In this document: positions 1 through 4,636 of the stretch, in pieces
How the letters are laid out: the number at the start of each line of letters is the position of its first letter
Numbering within the stretch: position 1 is the stretch's first letter
Assembly: GCA_023425615.1 (NCBI GenBank)
Contig: JAFACJ010000472.1
Location: forward strand, 1-5,199
Direction: 5' to 3'
Origin: Actinomycetes bacterium
Lineage (GTDB): Bacteria > Actinomycetota > Actinomycetes > Streptosporangiales > Streptosporangiaceae
Length of the DNA stretch: 5,199 bases
Translations under genes and position numbers: made by a program
Notes under the pieces: generated by a model
Database searches by the model: none
What the model was told of the DNA's origin: nothing
Seen by the model: only the letters and a program-made list of their open reading frames with translations

Positions 1-631
1 GCGCCACGCCCGCCTGACGGAACTGCACGCTGAGCTCCGCACCCGCCTGCGCGCCTGGCGGCCGGCCGCCCGCGCCTACCAGCGCACCGCCCGGCTCGCC
101 GGCCTCGTCAACGGCCAGCCGCCCAACACCCTCCACATGCGCCTGTCGGCCTATGTCCTGGCCGCGCGGCTCGAACAGGTCGTGGCCGCCGCCAACGAAC
201 GCCTCGCCACCATGTCCGCGGGCCGCTACCTGCTGAGGCACACCATCGACAAGTCCGCCGGCGACACCAAGCGCGCCAGCGGCGGCCTCGGCCTGCGCGT
301 CGTCGACGGCTGGACCGGCCAGGAGCGCGACCCCGCCACCCTGTCGGGCGGCGAGTCCTTCATCACCTCCCTCAGCCTCGCCCTCGGCCTCGCCGACGTC
401 GTCACCGCCGAGGCGGGCGGCGCCGAGATCGCCACCCTCTTCGTCGACGAGGGCTTCGGCACCCTGGACGAGGACACCCTCGATGAGGTCATGACGGTCC
501 TCGACTCCCTGCGCGACGGGGGCCGCGCCGTAGGCGTCGTCAGCCATGTCGCCGAACTCCGCACCCGCATCCCCACCCAGCTCCGCCTCCACAAGTCCCG
601 CACCGGCTCCCACCTGTCCGTCGTCCTGTAA
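1..631 (+). CDS. sbcC: SbcC-type exonuclease subunit (AAA/SMC-like ATPase), C-terminal part
   Basis: The 5' end lies outside the window; the reading frame is open from base 2 and ends at TAA 629-631, giving 209 visible residues. The visible part is the C-terminal ATPase lobe of an SMC/Rad50-like protein. It has the ABC signature LSGGES (about 341-358), a Walker B with D-loop, LFVDEGFGTLD (about 437-469), and the H-switch VSHV near 539-550. The segment LSAYVLAARLEQVVAAANERL just before the core is typical of actinobacterial SbcC after the coiled coil. In the family, SbcC pairs with the SbcD nuclease to form an ATP-dependent complex that opens hairpins and processes DNA ends in the cytoplasm. 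SbcD is usually encoded immediately upstream and would be off the left edge. The Walker A and zinc-hook parts are not visible, so intactness cannot be judged. RecN or another SMC-like ATPase is less likely given the match around the signature motif. Confidence 0.9.
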   Translation, partial: RHARLTELHAELRTRLRAWRPAARAYQRTARLAGLVNGQPPNTLHMRLSAYVLAARLEQVVAAANERLATMSAGRYLLRHTIDKSAGDTKRASGGLGLRVVDGWTGQERDPATLSGGESFITSLSLALGLADVVTAEAGGAEIATLFVDEGFGTLDEDTLDEVMTVLDSLRDGGRAVGVVSHVAELRTRIPTQLRLHKSRTGSHLSVVL

Positions 632-674
632 CCGCCGCGGGAACGGGCCTCGGGCACCCGTACCGTCTCCGCGG

Positions 675-694
675 GCGCCGGCCGGTGCTGGCGC
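675..694 (+). terminator. Possible GC-rich terminator hairpin after sbcC
   Basis: GCGCCGGC (675-682) can pair with GCTGGCGC (687-694) around a CGGT loop. This gives 8 pairs, one of them a G-U wobble in RNA. It starts 43 bases after the sbcC stop and has no following T-run. Streptomycete terminators often lack a strong U-tract, so the position is suggestive, but random hairpins of this size are common in such GC-rich DNA. Confidence 0.35.
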
Positions 695-699
695 GGATT

Positions 700-719
700 A
701 CAACCAAGCGCTAGGTTGT
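700..719. promoter_or_regulatory. Near-palindromic TetR-family-like operator
   Basis: ACAACC (700-705) mirrors GGTTGT (714-719) around AAGCGCTA. The 20 bases equal their own reverse complement except for one symmetric pair (707-713 region, A/A instead of A/T). The core CCAAGCGCTAGG resembles the ACCAAG-nn-CTTGGT operators of several actinobacterial TetR regulators of acyl-CoA metabolism, and it differs by one base from the published KstR2-type pattern AnCAAGnnCTTGnT. It lies 31 bases upstream of the ATG at 751, and no divergent gene shares it, so its target should be the F420-type oxidoreductase. A weak promoter can be drawn through it (CTGGCG at 688-693, 18-base spacer, TAGGTT at 712-717), which would place the operator over the -10 as in repression. 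The palindrome is seen directly; the TetR assignment is inferred. Confidence 0.55.
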
Positions 720-750
720 TTTCGTCGTCTCCGGCGCCACAGGAGGATCC

Positions 751-1242
751 ATGTCCGCTCCCAGCCCGGTCCAGCGTCTGTTCGGGCCGGTCTTCCAGAA
801 GGTCTCCGGTGCCGGATGGTTCAGCAAGGTCGGCCCCAAGGTGGTGCCGGGCCTGGACCGGGCGCTGCACCGGCTGACCGGGGGGCGGGTCATGCTCGCC
901 CAGTCCCTGGTGCCGAGCCTGTACCTGACGACGATCGGCGCCCGCAGCGGCCAGGAGCGCGTGTCGCCCCTGCTGTGCATGCCCGAGGAGGGCGGAACCT
1001 GGATCGTCGTCGGCAGCAACTTCGGCCGCGAGAAGCACCCCGCGTGGACCGGCAACCTGCTGAAGACCCCCGAAGCACGCGTCGAGTACCGCAAACGCGC
1101 GTACCAGGTCATCGGCACCCTGCTGGAAGGCGAGGAACGCGCCCGGGTGTGGGCACGCCTCAACGAGGTCTGGCCCGTCTACAACCGCTACCAGGATCGC
1201 GTCGACCGGGAACTGCGCATCTTCCGCCTCACCCCGCACTAG
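751..1242 (+). CDS. Nitroreductase family deazaflavin (F420)-dependent oxidoreductase
   Basis: A 163-residue protein starting at ATG 751, preceded by a strong AGGAGG at 741-746, which fixes the start. It matches the DDN-type split beta-barrel family (F420H2-dependent quinone or nitro reductases). The visible family pattern is TTIGARSGQERVSPLLCM (about residues 60-77), then WIVVGSNFGREKHPAWTGNLLKTPEARVEY (about 84-113), where SNFG..KHPAW..NL is the cofactor-binding core. Length fits the usual 130-170 residues. Members use reduced F420 made in the cytoplasm to reduce quinones, nitro compounds or unsaturated substrates, and some are membrane-associated through the N-terminus. The N-terminal roughly 50 residues contain an amphipathic stretch but no clear membrane segment. 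The physiological substrate cannot be read from the sequence. It is probably monocistronic: sbcC lies upstream across a 119-base gap, and the next gene converges from the other strand 33 bases away. A TetR-like palindrome upstream suggests repression. Confidence 0.87.
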   Translation: MSAPSPVQRLFGPVFQKVSGAGWFSKVGPKVVPGLDRALHRLTGGRVMLAQSLVPSLYLTTIGARSGQERVSPLLCMPEEGGTWIVVGSNFGREKHPAWTGNLLKTPEARVEYRKRAYQVIGTLLEGEERARVWARLNEVWPVYNRYQDRVDRELRIFRLTPH

Positions 1243-1275
1243 TGCTCGTGTGCGAGGGCCGCGTCGTGGCCGGGG

Positions 1276-2007
1276 TCAGGTGGTCCAGGCGTCGCCCTGT
1301 GCGGTGACGGCGAGGACGCGCAGGGCGGGGCGGGTGCTGAGCCAGGGGCGTGCCCGGTCGCCCATCGCGAACAGGGCGGTGGACAGGGCGTCGACGGTGG
1401 TGAGGTGGCGGCCGGCGAGAGTGAGGCTGCGCAGGGTTCGCGCGGGTTCCCGGGTGTGGGGATCGTGGATGTGGAGGCCGCGTTCGCCGGTGCCGGAGGT
1501 GGCGACGGCGAGATCGGAACCTTCGATGGTGCCGAGGATGCGGGTCCGGTCGGCGGGGTCGGTGACGCCGATGCGCCAGGGGCGGCCGGGGGCCGGGCGG
1601 CCGCGGGTCTGGACGTCGCCGCCGCCGTTGACGCAGTGGTCGACGGCTCCGGCGTCGAACAGCAGGGTGGAGGCGCGTTCGATGGCCCAGCCTTTGACGA
1701 GGGCGCTGGGATCCAGGCGGCCGGTCGCGGTGACGCTGAAGTAGCCGCCGGTCTCGGCGGTGAGGCGCGCGCCGAGTTCGAGGATCTCGGTGACCTCGGG
1801 CGCGCAGTCCTCCGCGGCGAGGTCGCCGCGGTCGAGCCCGCTGATCTGGCTGTCGTGGCGGTAGGGGGAGAAGAGGGCGTCTGCCCGGTGGAGGAAGGCG
1901 ACGGCGTCGGCGAGCGCCGCGCGGATGGCCGGGGTGGCCGGGGTGCGGATGTCGAAGGAGAACACGGTCCCCATGACGTGCTCGACGTGGCGGAGTCCGT
2001 CAGACAC
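1276..2007 (-). CDS. apbE: FAD:protein FMN transferase (ApbE family)
   Basis: A 243-residue protein read from GTG at 2007 to TGA at 1278-1276. ApbE moves the FMN part of FAD onto a threonine or serine of a target protein, with Mg2+. Visible family motifs include HVMGTVFSFDI (about 10-20), FSPYRHDSQIS (46-56), TGGYFSV (86-92), LDPSALVKGWAIERA (98-112), NGGGDV (127-132), HIHDPHT (179-185) and TTVDALSTALFAMG (203-216); the last contains the conserved metal-binding Asp206/Thr210 region. Its first codons overlap the end of the FMN-binding gene by 8 bases, so translation is probably coupled; the Shine-Dalgarno at 2008-2022 is weak. An alternative start is ATG at 1974, but that would remove residues ahead of MGTVF. 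No signal peptide or lipobox is visible, unlike proteobacterial ApbE lipoproteins. The obvious substrate is the product of the gene just upstream in the operon. Confidence 0.95.
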   Translation of the reverse strand: MSDGLRHVEHVMGTVFSFDIRTPATPAIRAALADAVAFLHRADALFSPYRHDSQISGLDRGDLAAEDCAPEVTEILELGARLTAETGGYFSVTATGRLDPSALVKGWAIERASTLLFDAGAVDHCVNGGGDVQTRGRPAPGRPWRIGVTDPADRTRILGTIEGSDLAVATSGTGERGLHIHDPHTREPARTLRSLTLAGRHLTTVDALSTALFAMGDRARPWLSTRPALRVLAVTAQGDAWTT

Positions 2008-2443
2008 CGGCGGCGTCCAGGGCGCTCTGGAGTGAGCCGATGTAGCCCTCGCTGGTGTAGGTCGCGCCGGACACCGTGTCGATCTCGGCGTTTCCGGCGG
2101 CGAGCGCCTCGCGGGTGAGGATGGGGACGGAGAAGGCGGCGATCTCGCGGTCGCGTCCGTGATCCTGGGGGACCTGCAGGACGGTGACGCCGGTCAGCGC
2201 TCCGTTCTTCACGGTGATCTGCACCTGGACGGGCCCGAAGCGGGTCTCGACGGGAGAGCCGGTGAACGTGCCGTTGGCCTTCGCGGGTCCGGCCGTGCCG
2301 GGGGCCGTGGAGGGAGCCGTGGAAGGAGCCGGGGATCCGTCGCCGGCCGTGGAGGTGACGAGGGGCGAATGGTGGGGTTTGAGGGACAGCAGCAGGGCGA
2401 TGCCGGCGACGGTGGTCGCGGTGGCGGCGAGCGGACGGCGCAC
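2000..2443 (-). CDS. Membrane-anchored FMN-binding domain protein, ApbE flavinylation target
   Basis: A 147-residue protein. I choose GTG at 2443 because GGGAG (2453-2449) sits 5 bases upstream and the preceding gene stops at 2457; the open frame extends further (to 2500) only inside that gene. Layout: short basic N-terminus (MRRPL), a single hydrophobic helix at about 6-21 acting as signal anchor or signal peptide, a Pro/Ser/Thr/Ala-rich linker (about 30-56, containing STAPSTAPGTAGPA), then an FMN_bind domain (about 57-147). The sequence DTVSGAT (122-128) followed by YTSEGYIGSLQSAL matches the ApbE flavinylation consensus, with Thr128 the expected attachment site for FMN by phosphoester bond. 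Such domains in NqrC/RnfG and related proteins act as extracytoplasmic one-electron relays. Genes on both sides (flavocytochrome reductase before it, ApbE after it) support this role. The linker would let the flavin domain reach from the membrane face. Function as electron carrier is inferred; the flavinylation motif is seen directly. Confidence 0.9.
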   Translation of the reverse strand: MRRPLAATATTVAGIALLLSLKPHHSPLVTSTAGDGSPAPSTAPSTAPGTAGPAKANGTFTGSPVETRFGPVQVQITVKNGALTGVTVLQVPQDHGRDREIAAFSVPILTREALAAGNAEIDTVSGATYTSEGYIGSLQSALDAAGV

Positions 2444-2448
2444 GGTGG

Positions 2449-2453
2449 CTCCC
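2449..2453 (-). promoter_or_regulatory. Ribosome binding site deciding the GTG start of the FMN-binding gene
   Basis: GGGAG on the minus strand, 5 bases ahead of the GTG at 2443-2441 and inside the 13-base gap after the reductase stop codon. It supports the short N-terminus over an upstream start within the reductase gene. Confidence 0.6.
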
Positions 2454-2456
2454 GGA

Positions 2457-3791
2457 TCAGAGGTCGAAGGATTCGTGGTGGACGCGGCGGCGTGGCACAC
2501 CTGCCGAGCGCAGGGCGGCGCGGGCGGCGGACATCATGCCGGGCGGGCCGCACAGGTAGACGTCGCGGTCGCGCAGGTCGGGGACGAGCCGCGTCAGCGC
2601 CTGCGCCGTGAGCGGCAGGCCGGGCCCTGCCGGGCCGTCGGTGAAGTAGTGGACGGTCCCCTGCCGTCTGGCCGCGATGGCGTCGAGTTCGTCGCGGAAC
2701 GCCAGATCGGCGGGGCTGCGCGCCAGGTAGAGGAGGGTCACGTCGCCGGGGAGTGTCTCGAACAGGGCGCGCAGCGGGGTGATGCCGACGCCGCCCGCCA
2801 GGAGCAGGGAGCGCTCGCCGCGTCCCCGCGACGCGGTGAGCGCGCCCGACGGTCCCTCGGCCCACACCCGGGTCCCCGGGGCGAGCCTGGCGAGGGCGCG
2901 GCTGTGGTCGCCGACCGCCTTGACGGTGATCCGCACCGCGTCGGGGCGGGCGGGCGCCGACAGGGAGTAGGGGTTGGCCGCCCACCACAGGCCGGGCGCG
3001 GCGAACCGCCACCGGAAGAACTGGCCGGGCTCGGCGCCCAGTTCGTCCAGGTGGCGTCCGGTGATGTGGAGCGACAGGACGCCGGGTGCCTCGGCGACGA
3101 CCGCCGCGACCCGCATACGGTGGCGCAGCGCCTGCCGGACGGGCGCGATCACCCGGTACCAGGCGACCAGGGCCGCCGCGCCGAGGTAGAGGCAGTACCA
3201 GGCGAGACGCGCGTACGGGTCGGCGACGAACTGGGCGCCGAGGGCGAGCTGGTGGGAGAAGGCGAGGAACAGCGCGAGATAGGCGCCGAGGTGGATCAGA
3301 TGCCACACCTCGTAGGGCAGGTGGCGCCGCAGCGCCCGCGCCGAGGTGATCCCCACCCCCACGAGCAGGGCGAACCCGAGCGTCCCCTTGAGCATCTCGG
3401 GGTAGTCGAACACGATCACGACGGTCTCGCGCACCGGGTCGGTATGGGAGGTGACGCCGTACCCGAGGATGATCAGCAGGGTGTGCGCGCAGGTGAGGAG
3501 GACGGTGTAGCGCCCGGTCATGGCGTGCCAGCGGGCCAGCCGGTCGGTGCCGGCCCCCCGTTCCAGTGCGGGTATCCTCGCCATCAGCGCCACGAGGACG
3601 GCGCAGCCGTACCCGGCGAGCAGCCCGGTGATCCGGCCCGCCTCGGTGAGCAGGCCCGCGAGGCCGACGACGTCCGGGGTTGACCGCCACCACAGGGCGA
3701 GCACGGCGGCGGCTCCGGCGGAGAACGCCAGGGGCGGTGCCCAGGAGGGGGAGCGCAACCGCGTCGCGGGCGGCGAGTGCATGATGGTCAA
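2457..3791 (-). CDS. Ferric reductase-like transmembrane flavocytochrome (FAD/NAD(P)H oxidoreductase)
   Basis: About 444 residues from TTG 3791 to TGA 2459-2457. About six membrane segments are visible (roughly 20-36, 50-72, 92-112, 133-150, 165-182, 196-214). Histidines H89 and H103 (x13 apart) and H167 and H180 (x12 apart) in paired helices fit the bis-haem ligands of the ferric reductase/NOX membrane fold; H164 is a further candidate. The C-terminal half is an FNR-like module: FAD-binding barrel (about 225-320) with NPYSLSAPA (273-281) and EGPSGALT (312-319), then the NAD(P)H-binding fold with LAGGVGITPLRAL (331-343) and YLCGPPGMM (412-420). Electrons should flow from cytoplasmic NAD(P)H through FAD and two haems to the outer face. 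I prefer TTG 3791 because AGGA sits 6 bases upstream; ATG 3782 is 15 bases from it. Longer starts (ATG 3821 or beyond) would run into the promoter and operator. First gene of an operon with the FMN-binding protein and apbE. True acceptor (iron, quinone, or the FMN protein) is not shown. Confidence 0.9.
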   Translation of the reverse strand: MTIMHSPPATRLRSPSWAPPLAFSAGAAAVLALWWRSTPDVVGLAGLLTEAGRITGLLAGYGCAVLVALMARIPALERGAGTDRLARWHAMTGRYTVLLTCAHTLLIILGYGVTSHTDPVRETVVIVFDYPEMLKGTLGFALLVGVGITSARALRRHLPYEVWHLIHLGAYLALFLAFSHQLALGAQFVADPYARLAWYCLYLGAAALVAWYRVIAPVRQALRHRMRVAAVVAEAPGVLSLHITGRHLDELGAEPGQFFRWRFAAPGLWWAANPYSLSAPARPDAVRITVKAVGDHSRALARLAPGTRVWAEGPSGALTASRGRGERSLLLAGGVGITPLRALFETLPGDVTLLYLARSPADLAFRDELDAIAARRQGTVHYFTDGPAGPGLPLTAQALTRLVPDLRDRDVYLCGPPGMMSAARAALRSAGVPRRRVHHESFDL

Positions 3792-3797
3792 CGGCAG

Positions 3798-3806
3798 TCC
3801 TTCCTC
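3798..3806 (-). promoter_or_regulatory. Ribosome binding site deciding the TTG start of the reductase gene
   Basis: GAGGAAGGA on the minus strand. The AGGA ends 6 bases before TTG 3791, the usual spacing, but 15 bases before ATG 3782. This argues for the rarer TTG start, adding three residues (M-T-I) ahead of the ATG-encoded methionine. Confidence 0.55.
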
Positions 3807-3817
3807 GCGTTTCGCCC

Positions 3818-3823
3818 ACATTC
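3818..3823 (-). promoter_or_regulatory. Candidate -10 element of the reductase operon
   Basis: GAATGT on the minus strand keeps the two most conserved -10 positions (A at 2, T at 6). It begins exactly 9 bases after the distal TCAGAGG copy, the same gap as on the opposite side. Transcription would start near 3811, giving a leader of about 20 bases that contains the Shine-Dalgarno. No good -35 is visible, consistent with an activator-dependent promoter. Confidence 0.35.
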
Positions 3824-3831
3824 GCCCACGA

Positions 3832-3889
3832 CCCTCTGATTTCCCTCTGAGCACCCGGGCCCAGAGCGATCTCAGAGGGAACTCAGAGG
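3832..3889. promoter_or_regulatory. Divergent operator: two mirrored tandem pairs of TCAGAGG
   Basis: On the plus strand CTCAGAGG occurs at 3871-3878 and again at 3882-3889, an 11-base step. On the minus strand CTCAGAGG occurs at 3851-3844 and ATCAGAGG at 3840-3833, the same 11-base step. The two 20-base arms match as inverted repeats at 18 of 20 positions around a 19-base centre. Tandem repeats about one helical turn apart are the typical binding site of dimeric OmpR/PhoB-family regulators, and the gene for such a regulator begins 21 bases to the right. Each pair points toward one of the two divergent operons. The repeats are seen directly; binding by the adjacent regulator is inferred. As RNA it could fold into a long hairpin, but its place between divergent starts argues against a terminator. 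Confidence 0.8.
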
Positions 3890-3898
3890 TTCGGAGAG

Positions 3899-3904
3899 CA
3901 GACT
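3899..3904 (+). promoter_or_regulatory. Candidate -10 element of the two-component operon
   Basis: CAGACT on the plus strand keeps A at position 2 and T at position 6 of the -10 consensus. It lies 9 bases after the second TCAGAGG copy. The predicted transcription start, 6 to 8 bases further on, falls on the ATG at 3911, which would make the regulator mRNA leaderless. The lack of a well-placed Shine-Dalgarno before that ATG agrees with this. Confidence 0.35.
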
Positions 3905-3910
3905 GCGGAC

Positions 3911-4636
3911 ATGACGAGCGAAGGTCCACGACGTGCCGACGGCACACCGGTACGGGTGCTGGTCGTCGACGACGAACCGGACATCACCGATGTCCTGTCG
4001 CGGATGCTCCAGGCGGAGGGCTGGTCGGTCGCCACCGCGGGCACCGGCGCCGCCGCGCTGGAGCGCGCCCGGGAGTTCGTGCCCGACGCCGTCGTCCTCG
4101 ACGTCATGCTGCCCGACCGCGACGGGTTCACCGTCCTGCGCGCGCTGCGCGACCTCCTGCCCGAGGTGTGCGTGCTGTTCCTCACCGCGCGTGACGCCGT
4201 CGAGGACCGCGTCGTGGGGATCACCGTGGGCGGCGACGACTACGTCACCAAGCCGTTCAGCCTGGAGGAGGTCCTCGCCCGGCTGAACGGCCTGGTCCGG
4301 CGGGCCGGGATCGCCCGCCGCGCCGACCGCCCGGGGCGGCTGAGGGTCGACGGGCTGGAGCTGGACGAGGACGCGCGCGAGGTCTTCCGCGACGGCGACC
4401 CGATCGACCTGACGCCGACGGAGTTCGAGCTGCTGCGGTTCCTCATGCGCCATCCGCGCCGGGTGCTCAGCAAGGCGCAGATCCTCGACCATGTCTGGAG
4501 CTATGACTTCGGCGGGCAGGCGCACGTGGTCGAGCTGTACATCAGCTATCTGCGCAAGAAGATCGACGCCGGCCGCGCCCCGATGATCCACACGGTCCGC
4601 GGCGTCGGCTACGTGCTGCGACCGGCGGGCGCATGA
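3911..4636 (+). CDS. OmpR/PhoB-family response regulator
   Basis: A 241-residue DNA-binding response regulator. The receiver domain (about 14-128) has the acidic pair D20/D21 in LVVDDEPD, phosphoacceptor D64 in VVLDVMLP, the switch residues T92 (FLTARD) and Y111, and K114 in VTKPF, so it looks fully functional. A short linker is followed by the winged-helix DNA-binding domain (about 143-237), with LTPTEFELLRFL (167-178), recognition helix region HVVELYISYLRKKI (205-218) and the terminal hairpin TVRGVGYVL (228-236). ATG 3911 is chosen because the conserved receiver starts soon after. The only purine-rich stretch upstream, GGAGAG at 3893-3898, is 12 bases away, so the message may be leaderless. 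The stop overlaps the histidine kinase start as ATGA. Mirrored 11-base-spaced repeats just upstream suggest autoregulation and control of the divergent reductase/FMN/ApbE operon. The named orthologue cannot be determined. Confidence 0.95.
   Translation: MTSEGPRRADGTPVRVLVVDDEPDITDVLSRMLQAEGWSVATAGTGAAALERAREFVPDAVVLDVMLPDRDGFTVLRALRDLLPEVCVLFLTARDAVEDRVVGITVGGDDYVTKPFSLEEVLARLNGLVRRAGIARRADRPGRLRVDGLELDEDAREVFRDGDPIDLTPTEFELLRFLMRHPRRVLSKAQILDHVWSYDFGGQAHVVELYISYLRKKIDAGRAPMIHTVRGVGYVLRPAGA

Noticed and set aside
226..1239. Long minus-strand open frame across sbcC and the F420-type gene
   Set aside because: It lies antisense to two well-recognised genes, crosses the intergenic operator, and its translation is Arg/Pro/Ala-rich low-complexity sequence without family resemblance; typical shadow frame in very GC-rich DNA.
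1236..1275. Terminator between the two convergent genes (palindrome GCACTAGTGC at 1236-1245, small CTCG/CGAG and GGCC/GGCC stems)
   Set aside because: The palindrome has no loop and overlaps the stop codon; the other stems have only 4 pairs and no T-run. A bidirectional terminator is expected here, but I cannot support one.
2290..2340. Short imperfect tandem repeat (GGAGGGAGCCGT / GGAAGGAGCCGG) as a possible repeat element
   Set aside because: It is inside the FMN-binding gene and simply encodes the repeated Ser/Thr-Ala-Pro units of its linker.
2184..3683. Plus-strand open frame of about 499 codons opposite the reductase operon
   Set aside because: It is antisense to clear reductase and FMN-binding genes and encodes a Gly/Arg/Glu-rich compositional sequence with no motifs. 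Stop codons are rare in this composition.
2209..3819. Second minus-strand open frame overlapping the reductase gene
   Set aside because: It is out of frame with the reductase, which carries all the haem, FAD and NAD(P)H motifs; the alternative product is Arg/Pro repeats.
3832..3890. Rho-independent terminator reading of the large inverted repeat
   Set aside because: It lies between two divergent starts where no transcript should end, has no T-run, and its internal 11-base tandem structure is better explained as a regulator binding array.
3792..3947. N-terminal extension of the reductase up to ATG 3947
   Set aside because: It would pass through the divergent operator and into the regulator coding sequence, and the extra residues show no membrane or family features.
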